Of a stretch of 64,000 nucleotides of DNA, positions 10,662-22,707 are shown piece by piece (position 1 is the first letter of the stretch; every line of letters begins with the position of its first letter). The stretch is from Leptobrachium leishanense. Its lineage: Eukaryota; Chordata; Amphibia; Anura; Megophryidae. The position numbers were made by a program, and so were the translations under genes. The notes under the pieces were generated by a model. It ran no database searches and was not told where the DNA came from. It saw nothing but the letters and a program-made list of their open reading frames with translations. The stretch lies in the NCBI GenBank assembly GCA_009667805.1, contig CM019070.1, forward strand, positions 54,148,451 through 54,212,450. The letters are read 5' to 3'.

Positions 10662-11561
10662 GCCCTTCACTGTGGATGACGTGTGGGGAATTTCCTCATT
10701 GACTCCCGCTATATGCGGAGGACGTCCCCTACATGTCATTCGCAAGCGGGAGCCCCGCGGAGATAGTGATATTCACCTCTCCGTGCGGGGTCCCGTGGCA
10801 TTCTGGCTTCAGGGAAGCCAGACGCTGAATATAGGCCGGCCCCCGACGTCTGACGTCATCGTGCCATGCGCGGTAACGTCATTTCCAGGTGACCCCCTGG
10901 CAATGCCGGGAGGGTTTAAAGTAAAAAAAAAGACACCACTTTGAAGGGCAGTGTCTGCCCTTTAAAGCTGTGCATTTTTTTTAACCCCTCACCGTAGGGT
11001 GTCATTCGAAAGGCCTGAGCATGGCCTTTTGAATGATACCAAATATGACTAGGTTCATGTAAAAAATATATATATGTATATAAAAAAAACATGTTTTTTT
11101 GTGTTGTTTTTATTAATGCAGCAATATTCAAATTTCAATTATAATATGAAAAATGATGCTGCACTAATGATTTTTTTCTATGGGGTGCGTTTGAAAACAT
11201 TACGTAATTTCCCCCAAAAAATGTAACGAGTAGCCATTTCTAATTTTTGTACAAGCGCACCCCATAGAAAATATAACCGCAAACGCTCATGTGATAAAAT
11301 GTGAAAAAAAACACTTTACATGCTGTAGATGATTAAAAATTAAAATTTTATTGAATTTTTGTTATAATATACAGGCAGGACATGACGTATACATATAAAA
11401 ATTATATATTATGAATCTGCCGAGTCTGCCGGAAAAAGCGATATATAATATGTCTGGGTTGTATAATAAAATGTGGCTTCAAATCGCATTTAAACATGAT
11501 GAGCGAAAGCGGTAAAAATTAGCTCAGCACACAGCGGTGAAATGCCTCAGCAGTGAAGCGG
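10662..11561. mobile_element. piggyBac-like MITE (family B), TTAA-flanked
   Basis: A 900-bp copy in the same orientation as 2778-3802, flanked by TTAA at 10658-10661 and 11562-11565. The ends GCCCTTCACTGTGG and CAGCAGTGAAGCG are slightly mutated. It shares the GATGACGTGTGGGGAA block and the CAGCAATATT to GGGGTGCGTTTG block with its relatives. No transposase. Confidence 0.9.
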
Positions 11562-11565
11562 TTAA

Positions 11566-12062
11566 ATATGAGTAACACCCCCCTCCTGTTTAAAAAAGAT
11601 TTGAATTCTTATAGTTTATCAATAGTGTTTTCCCATTGGATCCTTATGCACCATATATACTGTATACACCAGATGCAATGCGATTATTAGAACTGTAGCA
11701 TGTTGAGATACTTTAATAAAATATCTATGACAGGCTGATAATTGATAGTAGCTTAGTAAATGTGGTAATGCATAATCAGTAGAAACATTTGTGGCATTAA
11801 ACATAGGGGCCACGTTCAAACTGTTGCTTCCAAAGTCACAATTAAAGAACAATAATGTCATCACTTATTTATTAAAAATATGTAAAAATAAAATTACATA
11901 ATTTTTCCCTCTGTCTTTTCTTTTTTCTTTTTCCAACTTCATCTACCATTGTTTGTCTTCATTAATGTATTTGTTAATGGGCGTCCAATAGGATAACATG
12001 ATATCCAGCAATAAAATGAGTAGTTAGATAAGGCTTCCCTATCACTAGTTCTTTTTAAGCAA
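11566..12062. other. No recognisable feature
   Basis: AT-rich sequence with no supported gene or repeat boundary. Confidence 0.4.
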
Positions 12063-12063
12063 T

Positions 12064-12485
12064 AGAAACATAGAAAATGTCGTCAGATAAGAACCTTTCG
12101 GCCCATCTAGTCTGCCCAATTACATGGATACTTAACCTGGATTTATCTTTTGTTTAGGATAGCCTTATGCCTATCCCATGCTTGCTTAAATTCAATTACT
12201 GTTTTGGCCTCTACCACTTCTACTGGAAGGCTGTTCCATGTATCCACCACCCTCTCAGTAAAATAATGCTTCCTGATGTTACTTTTAAACCTTTGCCCCT
12301 CTAATCTAAGACTATGTCCTCTTGTTTTGCTACTTTGTTTCCTTTTAAATATACTCCCTTCCTCTACCTTGTGGTAAAGGGAATCCTTTACATATTTAAA
12401 TGTTTCTATCATATCTCCTCCTTGTGTTGCTAATAACAAAATCAAAGGATTCCTACATGACTGAAACGGATGAAGAATGAATTGC
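12064..12485 (-). pseudogene. CR1-like LINE 3' end with ORF remnant
   Basis: On the minus strand an open frame ends with TRGHSLRLEGQRF, WNSLPVEVVEA and FKQAWDRHKAILNKR, the extreme C-terminus of the same LINE type as at 7905-8990 (TRGHPFRL and LRNSLPVEVV there). It is followed by a 3' untranslated tail with TTGGGCAGACTAGATGGGCC and ends in TTTCTATGTTTCTA near 12064. The 5' truncation is typical of LINE copies. A second copy of this tail is at 20600-21275. Confidence 0.85.
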
Positions 12486-12870
12486 ATAATGAATACTTTT
12501 TCGGTTCGTACATTTGGTATTAAGTGGTGACTGTCAAGAACTTGCTAGCCACCAGTCACTATAAAAAGTAAAAGTCACTGTTAAAAAGTAAAAAAGGGAT
12601 TAAAGCATATGGCAATGGGGTGGAGGCACAATGGCCCCCATACCTTTCTATGGCCCCGTTCAACAAACCAACCAATCAGAACTACATGGTCTGGTTAGCA
12701 GACAGAACAAGCAAACCAACCAATGAGAGGGCTGTATGCTAGGTGCCTGTCCTTCAATGAGAGGGAAGGTGCAGAGAGGACAGGAGCATGTCCCTCGTGA
12801 AATTTTATATTCTGAAATTTCTATTTGAATTTTTTTTTGTCTGCAAAAAAATCATGCATATTTTTTAAAT
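12486..12870. other. No recognisable feature
   Basis: Mixed sequence with no supported ORF or repeat end. Confidence 0.35.
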
Positions 12871-13133
12871 TTTAGCAGTGTGGACATGATGCTAACACTT
12901 TTTATAACCAATTGGGAATGTGTCTGGATGACATCTCCCCAGCTGATCCCGGTCATAGACCAGAACTGCGGTATTTCCTTTTGGCCAGCAGAGGGCGACA
13001 TCTACCTGCCAATAGGTTAATACAGGAAGGAATACTCTGGGAATATTACCAAATAATTCAGGATATATAATTTTGCAAAAGAACACTGGTTTCTGCTGGT
13101 GGTTTTCTGGAAAATCATTTGGTAGTGAAGGGG
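12871..13133. mobile_element. piggyBac-like MITE (second family), partial
   Basis: It ends in AAAATCATTTGGTAGTGAAGGGG followed by TTAA at 13134-13137, the inverse of the start of the element at 42345. The interior shares GGATGACATCTCC, CCAGCAGAGGGCGACATC-like and GGGAATATTACC blocks with 42345-42948. The left end is truncated or diverged, so the start is approximate. Confidence 0.7.
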
Positions 13134-13137
13134 TTAA

Positions 13138-15107
13138 GAGTTGCATCAGGAAGTCTGTGAATTGTTTTGACCTGAATAAATAAAAGCAGTAAGAACGCAT
13201 GGCTGGCGTTGGTTTTAACCTTAATGTCAGGTTACAAAGATAGTGTGCGCTTTAACTAATGTGTAATTTTGTAATTTGCAGATAATTACAGCAAACCAAA
13301 GAAGTGACTGTGTTTTCCTCTCGTTATTGTAAGACTTCACTTCTTATTTAAGATGTGCTATCACACAGAATACTATAGTAGTGTGTGAGTGACAAGAAGG
13401 ATGTCTGAAAGCATGCAACATACGAAGGTACGTATTGGAAGCGAGGGGTATGAATAAAAGATGTAGCAGTGCAATTTAACAAAGTGTCACCTTGTAAAAC
13501 AGTTAAATATAAGCTTCCAGCATTTATCAAATAATTACCAGGGACATTGTGCCACCAGGCAGTCACAGCTAAGCTAATCACTACTTACCTCACAATACAC
13601 CACAAAAATAGACATATGGCTTAACTTGTGTGTCAACACTAATATAATTCCTTAATGACCATCACAAATTAAATGAGAACCTAAATGAACATTGATAGGA
13701 AGCACTTTTGGATGACAGGAAAATAATGGACGGTTATTAGAGGCTGCCAGTAAGCCTGGGTCAAATGCTGAGACAGCAGGATAATATGTTCGGGAAACAA
13801 ACTTAGAAAATGTTACTGAAAATCTGTATGGAGATGACAGAGATGGTCAAACAGACTCTTTGGGGGTTTGACGTGCACACACACATTTTATTGCTAAAAT
13901 AGTAAATTATATTAGTTTTTCTTAAAATTAAATGTCCACGTAGATGACTCATTAATTCGGACACACACACGTATTGGAAGAGGCAGGAAGGGGGCTATCA
14001 GTTTTACCTGTTTGCAGTTTGAGGGAAAACCTCACTCATACACCCACTACAAAATGGCCCAACTGGCTATGGTGCCCCACATCAACTTAACCACAGGTAA
14101 TGCCGATAGAGGCACATTGAGAAAGGTTTGAATTCTTGTAAGTCCCTGTGGGTCTCAAACGAACGTCTCCTGAAGCACGTTGAAGGCCCTATCATGCAAC
14201 ACCTCTAGTGTGCCACAGAGGACTTCACAGAGTCCCCACCAGAGTTTAGTCGACTTCCCATCTTTTACCTATTTGGGAGGATGTATTCCATGTCCTCAGC
14301 AGCTGCCTTTCAACATATCTTTTGTACAAGTTAAAGTGTGAACTCTTCTTAATAGAAGTCACCTTGCATGATGCCACACATACCAGGGCAGACAAACTCA
14401 CAACTTCTTCGGATAATATGGAATGGGTACTAAAGCACTGTGCCATTCTTTGGACACCATCAGGTACAATGTTTCGGTTCCATCCAGAAACCTTTATCCT
14501 TGATGGAAATTAAATGTGTCTCAATAAAGGTTCCTCTACCATCTATGTTTGGGTGTCTGTGTTCTTGGAACTTATCTTCGACCTGACCCATGAACAGCCC
14601 TACTTAATTGACCATTTCCATGAGCATATGCATAGAAGCCCCTCCGCACGAGCCCAAATGGTCACTAAAATGTGGTATATTCTCACAATGTAACACCTGA
14701 CCGCTGCGACCCACGACAACATTAAACAGTTTGAATTGGTGTGATCTCTGTGGCTAGTGACATTCACTCCTCCTTGCCCTTTACTACTCTTGCATTGCAC
14801 TGACACTAGCATTGCATGTGAGGATTGGGGATGGGGCTGGCCTGGCAGGTTATTCACCCTTCATATGATTCAGCACAGGGATCCCATCGTATTTCCCAGC
14901 CTTACTGCCTACCTAGTTCTCAATTCCTTCGCCCCTTCACTTTCCTCCTGCCACAGCTGTATATTCTTTTCTTTTTCTTTCTCCTCTTTTCAAAACACAA
15001 AAAATCAGTCCTGCGCTCTATTCACCCTTTTACCTGGGTGGCAGTGCAAATTGTCAATATTCAAACCCACTGAATACACCAAACAATCTTCATCTATGCT
15101 ATGAATC
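13138..15107. other. About 2 kb without a supported gene
   Basis: No reading frame has a recognisable domain. The short ORFs near 14246-14513 and 14757-15104 overlap on opposite strands and look like chance frames. No repeat termini were recognised. Confidence 0.4.
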
Positions 15108-15972
15108 ACTTTATGAATCTCTCTGTGTGACTCTCTCTCTATGAATCTCTCTCTGTAACTCTCTCTTTATGAATCTCTCTCTATGAATCTCTCTCTGTGA
15201 CTCTCTATGACTCTCTCTATGAATCTCTCTCTGTGACTCTCTATGAATCTCTCTCTGTGACTCTCTCTCTATGAATCTTTCTATGAATCTCTCTCTGTGA
15301 CTCTCTCTCTGTGACTCTCTCTATGAATCTCTCTCTGTGTGACTCTCTCTCTATGAATCTCTCTCTGTGACTCTCTCTCTATGAATCTCTCTATGAATCT
15401 CTCTCTGTGACTCTCTATGAATCTCTCTCTGTGACTCTCTGTAACTCTCTCTCTATGAATCTCTCTCTATGAATCTCTCTCTGTGACTCTCTCTCTCTAT
15501 GAATCTTTCTATGAATCTCTCTCTGTGACTCTCTGTAACTCTCTCTATGAATCTCTCTCTGTGACTCTCTGTAACTCTCTCTCTATGAATCTCTCTCTAT
15601 GAATCTCTCTCTGTGACTCTCTGAATCTCTCTCTTTGACTCTCTCTCTATGAATCTCTCTCTATGAATCCCTCTCTGTGACTCTCTATGAATCTCTCTTT
15701 GTGACTCTCTCTATGAATCTCTCTCTGTGACTCTCTCTATGAATCTCTCTCTGTGACTCTCTCTCTATGAATCTCTCTCTTTGAATATCTCTCTGTGACT
15801 CTCTCTCTCTGACTCTCTATGATTCTCACTATGAATCTCTCTGTGACTCTCTCTCTCTCTGTGACTCTCTCTGTGACTCTCTCTCTGTGACTCTCTCTGT
15901 GAATCTCTCTCTGTGACTCTCTCTCTCTCTCTGAATCTCTCTCTGTGAATCTCTCTATGTATCTCTCTGTCA
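15108..15972. repeat. CT-rich satellite of TCTCTCTATGAA and TCTCTCTGTGAC units
   Basis: About 865 bp of interleaved units: TCTCTCTATGAATC, TCTCTCTGTGACTC and minor TCTCTGTAACTC. The alternation is irregular rather than strictly periodic. The minus-strand ORFs rich in Arg, Glu and Ser are artefacts of the repeat. Confidence 0.95.
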
Positions 15973-17197
15973 TTATGTTTCTTTCCCTCCACCCTATGTC
16001 CTATTACCTTCTTCATATCCCATCATACCGCTTCAAAACCCGTCCCACTGGTAAAATGATCATGTCCTCACGCAAGACTGTGAACACCGGGTGATTTACT
16101 CTTTCCAGTCATAATTACCCCCCCCCCAACACCTTCTTTTGCGCTTTTTCTCTTCCACTCTTCAACGATCACAAGCCACACATATACTGATGCATTCGTA
16201 ACCGATATAATAATCAAACGTTTATTCAGAAAACCCTACATGTTAATTTTGGTAAAGTAGCACTAGATGTTCTGTAGATCTTTTGTTTTTATTACAAACT
16301 TGGACTTTTGCTAACTGATGATAAATATAAACACCCATATCATCATACTAGCTGCCTATATTCCAGTTGACTTTGCATAATAAAAAGCCAAACTTTTTTT
16401 AATATTCTACTTTATTCATGCTTTAATATTGACCCATTGGCTCCTAAGGAATGCACACTGTATGTAAAACATCATCAACATGAAAAACATAGAATAAATT
16501 GACTGTGATCTTTATATGTACTTGGACACTATTTGTCAGCATTCCAGGATCTTTTTGTGAAATCACTAATCCTAACTATGTTTAAATTTTGTATCTTTAT
16601 TCATTGCTTCTTTCCAATTAAACTATGTAATTACTGTGCATTTAACTTTTGCCAGATTTTTCTTCATTGTAGCTTTGAATTTTCTCGACTCTCTTAAAAG
16701 AACTAATAGGATTCACAGTCAGGGGCAAATCCTGTTAATAAACAAATTAAAGTTCAACCAGTTATTTGAGCTCCTTTATAATGCTCCATTCATAACAGTA
16801 ATAATGTATATGGGTCCCCCCCCCCCGGAAATCACCCTCGCTTTTACTATTACGTTTTTTCTTTTTTTGCTGAGCTTGTACAACTTCTGACCTTTTGTCA
16901 TTTAAGAAAAGAGAAGAATAAAAAGCATTAAGTGAGTTAAGTGAAATACTTATTCGTCGTTACTTGTCGCTAACTGAATATCTGCTATTCATACAAAGCC
17001 AAGGAACCATCCTTATTCCCAGGAATTGATGGTCTGATTTCAATTTTGAAATTATTCTACTAACATTAAATAAGCAGACTGTCAAATAATGTGATCGGTG
17101 TTGTCTTATTAGGCTGAATACGCCCCAAAAATGAATACAAATTGGAAGTTACTAATGAACATTCAAGGTTCGAAGCATCTTGCAAGTGTTACCAGAC
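15973..17197. other. Single-copy-looking AT-rich sequence
   Basis: No repeat terminus or coding domain was recognised. Short homopolymers occur at 16108 (C run) and 16818 (C run). The overall texture is intergenic. Confidence 0.4.
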
Positions 17198-17200
17198 TAT

Positions 17201-18111
17201 CAGGGTTATTCAAAGAGCTCCGAATCGGCTGAAAGGTAGCCGAACAGTGAAATTCAGTGTACAGTTACCTTTCCTGGCCATTCGGCTATCCAGAGAGCAG
17301 GAAATTCACCAGATCCTGGCGAATTGCCTGCACATACGGTGCCTGTTTGGTGCCTGTTCGAGGGCAGTGAAATCCCCATAGAGAAGCAATGCTTCGTCTA
17401 TTCAGAGAACAAAAAACAGCAGTGAAAAGTTGCCGAATTGCCCTGCCATTCGGTGGTTTAATTCGACAGATTTATTCAGGTGAATCCCATAGGCTTCAAT
17501 GTTAAAAATATTCCCATTTTAATTCAATATCGAATAAACCGCTCATTATAATATTCTGCAGGAAAAAGTCTCTTCATTTATAGATTTTTTAGGACCTTTT
17601 AGGCATTTTTTGGGATTTTTTTGCAAACATTTTTTTTCCATTACCTTTAAAAACATTTTTTCTTTTTTTTGTAACAGCCCTTTTTATTATCATTCATTGG
17701 ACCTCATATGTAAAATTTCAGACATTTTCGTTTAGTAGTTTGTTCGCAAACAGCGTTTCACTTTAAAAACATTCAATCATACTGTTTTCTTTTTCTTCTC
17801 CTCCTTCGTCTGCGGTGTCGGGTTTTCCCAGCAGCTGCTCTGCGCTCTGATCGGCTCCTGCTCGGGTTTCTCCGGTGTCTTCGGTGGGTTAATCCAGATG
17901 TTTTTGTGGGTTTCGGTGTTTGTTCGCCCTCGTTTTGCAGTGAGTTTTCGGTGGGTTTGAGGCGACTTTTCCCTGCATTACGGCGGTCCTGTGGTGCTTG
18001 CTGAATACACCTCAGGGTCGCCAAAATGGTATCGCCAAATCGTACCGAATTGTAGAGAACGAAAAGTCACCGAACGTGCAGCGGCTTTTCGATTCTCTTT
18101 GAATAATCCTG
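17201..18111. mobile_element. Harbinger-like MITE (family A), full copy
   Basis: A 911-bp element with ends CAGGGTTATTCAAAGAG and CTCTTTGAATAATCCTG, flanked by TAT on both sides (17198-17200 and 18112-18114). It matches the reverse complement of 27772-28680 over its whole length. Landmarks are GCAGGCAATTCGCC-like arms, GGCATTTTTTGGGATTTTTT and a CGG-rich right arm. It carries no transposase. PIF/Harbinger is suggested by the 3-bp TA-rich duplications, not proven. Confidence 0.88.
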
Positions 18112-18114
18112 TAT

Positions 18115-19135
18115 AACTATAGACAGAATGACCATGAGTATACCACTGCTAACAAGCCTACAAGTGTCTGGATGATGAAAACAATGTAGATACATTTGGC
18201 ATTATTCCAAACTGGCCCATTAATAGCGGCTCACAAATGGCTAAATTGTGAGCAAACCATTTTCTAACTGAATATTTGAGAGCCACTCCTAGGACTCCAT
18301 GGAGCTGGAGTGGGCAGGATCGTGCCGGGCCCGCAGAAGGACACGGAGAGCTATTTGTTCTCAGTGTTCCACTGCTTGTAGCAGGGGCGGATCCAGACAC
18401 AGGTTTCGGGGGGGGGGGAACTCTACCAGTTTTGGCCAAGAGCTGGTGTTGGGTTCGCAGTGACAGGCATTCTTCCCCCTGTACTTTTTTATATCTATAT
18501 TTGTATATCCATATGTTATTTATGCACTTTAGTTATTCTTGTTAAATCTGCACAATAAACCTACTGTTTTTATTCACTCCCAAGACCCTTTCAGTTTTCA
18601 GGTTTTTTACACTCACTACACCAGTCATTGTACTGGAGGCATCCAGCGAATCACGACCAGGTGCAGAGTGACGCAAAGAGAGCAGCGAAAGAGGTCTAGG
18701 AGTTCACCGATAAGGAACTCCACAAGCATAACAGTTGAGCCTGGACCCATAAGGCTCCTGTATTGGTGAGTGCAAAATTGTCTCCTCTCCTAAAGCATTC
18801 TTTATGACTGGTATCATGCTATGAGAGCGCTGTCTCTTTTTTATTTTTGTGTCCCCCGGCTGAGGTGGAGTAAGAAGACCTTTTAAAGAAGGGCAGTGAC
18901 CACCCTAGATTAAGGCACAAGGCGTTTCACTCCAGAGCCTGGATCCAAGTAGGCTCTGGAATTTGTAAGTGTGCAATTTTACCTACTATAACACACCCGC
19001 ATAGAGGATTTCTACACTATCATTTCCCCTTCTCTCTCCCCTTTTATTTATATTTTTTGCTGTGGAGCTCATCGAGACCACCAGAGGAGCTGACACGCCC
19101 AAGCAAGTTTGCAACAAATGTGGAAGGGGTAATAT
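18115..19135. other. No supported gene
   Basis: Contains a G run near 18408 next to CAGGGGCGGATCCAG, which looks like a hAT-type terminus without a partner. No coding domain was recognised. Confidence 0.35.
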
Positions 19136-19139
19136 TTAA

Positions 19140-19401
19140 CCCCTTCACTGCTGAGCCATTTCACGTTTTAAAAAAAACAGGTTTTTCTTTTTTTTGTTAT
19201 TTTTTTTCCTTACTTTAAACATGGTCATGTTTGGTATCATTGGAAAGCCCATGCTCTGGCCTTTCTAATGATACCAAACATGACCCTGCTAGCTGAAAAC
19301 AGTCGGGAGATATCGGGGTTCAAACAAACCCCCATCTCCACCCCTATCTCTCCTTAGTAGTCAATAAAGACGTTCCCCACACGTCCTCAGCAGTGAAAGG
19401 G
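19140..19401. mobile_element. piggyBac-like MITE (family B), internally deleted
   Basis: A 262-bp copy flanked by TTAA at 19136-19139 and 19402-19405. The ends are CCCTTCACTGCTGAGCCATTTCAC and CAGCAGTGAAAGG. It keeps the TTTGGTATCATT block of the longer copies, but most of the interior is lost. Confidence 0.88.
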
Positions 19402-19405
19402 TTAA

Positions 19406-20599
19406 ATAATCTCAAGCACTTTTGATGCACTACCCGTCCACCTAGGAACTGGAACATTAACATCATAGACTTTCTTGACCATTCGCCGAAAGTTCCCCCT
19501 CTTTTCATGGACTAGACTGAATATTTTAATTGGATTTTACTTCCACCGCTACATTGTCCTTATCGTTGCACCTGCACTTTATTCACTGGTGCACTCGCAC
19601 TTTACTATAATTACTGCTACTGCACTTTAATATATTGCATATACCGAATATTGTGATTTTCTATACCCTTCGTGATTTGCATTTGCACTTTGTATTGCAT
19701 ACTGATGACCTGTGTGGTACATGCAATTAGCTTTTCAGGCATTGTTTAAGGAGTAATTGAAATCACTGCGCCACTAGTTATTCTACTTTGTTTCTGATTC
19801 TACCTGCACATTCGTCGAGAGCCTGTGCCCCCTTCTAGTTGGCAGCATTTCCATATATTTCCACCTTATCTCTACTTACGAGCGCCTCCACCGAACCCTC
19901 CCTTACAGGCAGAGATGTGGCTAATCGCAAGCTGTGGGTCGTTACACTCACTCTCACTCACAATCAATCCTTTTGATTCAGTCACTTTTCTTTCGTTTGT
20001 TTTCTGTTGTGTTTTCACTGTTGTTTTGCAATCAGTCACTTTATTCCAGTTCTTCTCAGTCCTGTTTTGAACCTTCCCTTGCCTTTCTGAGAGACAGATT
20101 GAGTTAAGTGTTCTCGTTATTGACTATGTGACTTTGAAAAGTCATGTTCAAAATCATATTGTGAAAACGCTATAGCCGTATGATCCCACCCTCTAATATC
20201 AATGTGCTTAGCCGCCTATCACTGCCATCACGCACAACTACGTGCTACGGATAGAAAATCCAGGTGAATAATGTGGGTGAAAGCCAAGATAATTCAATGG
20301 GAAATCGGCTACGTGATGGTATATGAGTATGTTATATTCTGGAAGCTGTATGAGAAAGGGTTTAGTTCAGGGGTCACAACATTGGCTGCTCAGTGATTGC
20401 AGGATTCAGTCTGCATTTCCGTAAGGAAATCCTTCAAATCTGGCCAGTTAGGGGGACCTGAGGACAAGGGTTGGGAAACACTGTGAGAGATGAATGACCA
20501 GGCAGGAACAGGTATAGTTCAATAATGAAACTTCTTATAATTTAACTGAAAGGATCAACAACCTTTTTTTGGAATTACAATTTACATTTTTTTAGAATT
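19406..20599. other. No recognisable feature
   Basis: Several overlapping small frames have no domain. No inverted repeat or duplication was recognised. Confidence 0.4.
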
Positions 20600-21275
20600 A
20601 CATTTCCCTGGCAGTGGTAGAGGCCAAAACAGTAATTGAATTTAAGCAGGCATGGGATAGGCATAAGGCTATCCTAAACAAAAGATAAATCCAGTAGGCT
20701 TGTGCACCGATTTTTTTTTCGGTTCGATTCGTTTGGATGTTTAAACTTTTCGATTCGGCTCGTTTCGACCGATTTCTGTTTCGATTCGGTTCGGTTCGTT
20801 TTTCGTGTACATGTTTTTTTCGGAATATCGACCATTTTTCGTATTTTCGTGTCACTTTGGTCGTTTTTTGTATCGACTTTTCGGAAATTTCGGATATTTT
20901 TGTTTTTTCGGAACTTCTGTTCTCCTCGTTTCAAAGTGTCTACAATAATTCTGGCGATTCTATCGTGTTTTTTTTTATTAAATAAAGATCAAATCATGAA
21001 TAGAGCAAAAATAAATTTCAATTTGACACATTTCAAGTCCATTCGAAAATTCCGAAAATATTTCGTTTCGGCTCGGAAAACTTTTCGGATCTGCCATTTT
21101 CGGATCTAAAAATTTTCGTAAAATCGGCCGCATCCGAAAACACGAATCGGGAAATTTCGTGAAAATTCCGAAATTCCGAAACCCACATCCCTAAAATCCA
21201 GGGAAAGTATCCATGTAATTGGGCAGACTAGATGGGCCGAAAGGTTCTTATCTGCCGACATTTTCTATGTTTCTA
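20600..21275 (+). mobile_element. CR1-like LINE 3' end, split by a hAT element
   Basis: 20600-20694 encodes the last residues (VVEAKTVIEFKQAWDRHKAI-type, in frame with the copy at 12064-12485), and 21194-21275 continues with TGGGCAGACTAGATGGGCC and a TTTCTATGTTTCTATG tail. The two halves are separated by the hAT element at 20695-21193. Confidence 0.88.
20695..21193. mobile_element. Non-autonomous hAT-like element, 499 bp, perfect 8-bp TSD
   Basis: Flanked by AAATCCAG at 20687-20694 and 21194-21201, an exact 8-bp duplication as made by hAT transposases. The ends TAGGCTTGTG and CACATCCCTA are short inverted repeats. The interior is packed with TTCGG, TTCGAT and TTTTCGG on the left and the inverse CCGAAA on the right. 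No transposase; the Phe/Arg-rich ORFs across it are composition artefacts. Confidence 0.9.
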
Positions 21276-21430
21276 TGTTTCTAAGTAACAGAATGATACT
21301 GTAACTAACCATGTTATGTCGCTTTTGTGTCAAAGCCGCTGCATGTTTATTTTGCTGAATTGCCGGAACAGGGAATAAACAAACAGGGCAAAAGAGTGAA
21401 CTTCAGCAAGTCATCTTCACCACGTCTATA

Positions 21431-21531
21431 TACCTAAATACATTGAGTTGCTGCTGTGTGATTGTTAACACAGATTGTTAATCAGCCAAACAATTGAACA
21501 GGTGTACCTAATAAAGTGGCCGTTGAGTGTA
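21431..21531. mobile_element. Tc1/mariner-type element, terminal fragment
   Basis: Ends with CAGGTGTACCTAATAAAG and TGGCCGTTGAGTGTA, which matches a terminal inverted repeat common in vertebrate Tc1-like elements and stops at a TA. The preceding TTGAGTTGCTGCTGTGTGATTG also fits. The other end and the transposase are absent. This is recognised from general familiarity, not a search. Confidence 0.65.
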
Positions 21532-22070
21532 ATATCTATATATATTCTGCTTGCTAATAAAAATCAGTTACATTGGCTTCTTTTCTATTTTTTTTTTATC
21601 GTACTTTGATAGGTACATATGCCACTTCCACTACATATAAAGAATATATTTGTTTAATGTGTATCCATTTTACTCCTTATCCCAGGGCAACTGCGCGATA
21701 GAGACTCACAAAGCAAGAAATATATTATTGACATGTATTATTTTCATTCTATTTATCAGCCAATTATTAATGCATTTTTTGCAACTCTTCAGAGCTTCAG
21801 ATCAATTAGATGCATCAATCTTAGAGAAAATCATTGCTATGTATGAGATACATTAATTATTAAATGAATTCCAGACAAGACGGAAACCTGATTGACACAA
21901 TGTGCCAATGTGTGTGAAGAGCAAAACCAAATGATGCATAGTTAAACCGTTGTATTTACTATGCATATAATACGCATTTATGTATCATTATATACTGATA
22001 CAAATTTATATATCAAACCTATAATCCATATAGTATTTATATTCATAACCTTCACTTCTTTCAGCCTGAT
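21532..22070. other. No recognisable feature
   Basis: AT-rich sequence with chance ORFs only. Confidence 0.4.
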
Positions 22071-22074
22071 TTAT

Positions 22075-22560
22075 GTCAGAGAGAGTAAATGTGATAAAGA
22101 TAGATAATAAAAATGGTCAGATCTCCTGCTTAAGGGGATTTGTGATGATCTTAATGAGATTATTAGCAATGCAGCTTCCAAAAACACCAATAGAATATAA
22201 AAAATTCTGTCTGAATGTGGCATACTGTCTTTGTATGGAAATTGCAGTAACACCTTGTATCTGTACTACTCAACTCATGGATTTTCAGCAGTTATATCTA
22301 ATGGAATCTTATCCTTGTACAGCATTGTGGGACCCAGAGCTCTGCCCTCTGCATGGCTGCTGTAATGTAGCAGCAAAGTTTGTTGACTTTTTGTTACAGC
22401 AAGGTTTGGGGCTGCTATTTGCAGCTTCTTTACAGTAATACAGAATGACTAAAGACTAGAGCAATAACAGAAAGAATTTATTTTTCTCCTCAGAGGGTAG
22501 ACTCATTTTGTATAAAAAAGGTGTGTGAATGGGTTTTGAGATACTAATGATTGCTTATCA
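22075..22560 (+). repeat. Unclassified dispersed repeat I, copy 2
   Basis: The best-preserved copy of the repeat also seen inverted at 246-700. The two align through ATGAGATTATTAGCAATGCAGCTTC and GTAACACCTTGTATCTGTACT to GTTTGTTGACTTTTTGTTACAG. The 121-residue ORF inside is not conserved in the other copy. Confidence 0.7.
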
Positions 22561-22707
22561 ATACAAATTTTGGTTTTGAAAGAGGTAAGACTCAGTGATT
22601 CCATTTTTGCTGGTCTTTCATTACAAATAAAATGATTTATAAAGCTCTAACATATTATACAGAGCCGTGCAATGCATAGGATGAATCAAACATAAATTAA
22701 CAAACAG

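Noticed and set aside
14757..15104. 115-residue plus-strand ORF
   Set aside because: It overlaps other frames, has no domain and runs toward the satellite; looks like chance.
15737..16016. Two Arg/Glu/Ser-rich minus-strand ORFs
   Set aside because: They are translations of the CT-rich satellite and have no independent support.
17773..18024. Arg-rich minus-strand ORF resembling a nuclear basic protein
   Set aside because: It falls in the CGG-rich arm of a family A MITE and is not open in the sister copy.
18390..18420. hAT terminus CAGGGGCGGATCCAG
   Set aside because: No inverted partner or 8-bp duplication within several kb, so not annotated as an element.
20598..21109. ORFs of up to 135 residues on both strands
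   Set aside because: They lie within the hAT element made of TTCGG/CCGAAA motifs; biased composition keeps frames open on both strands.
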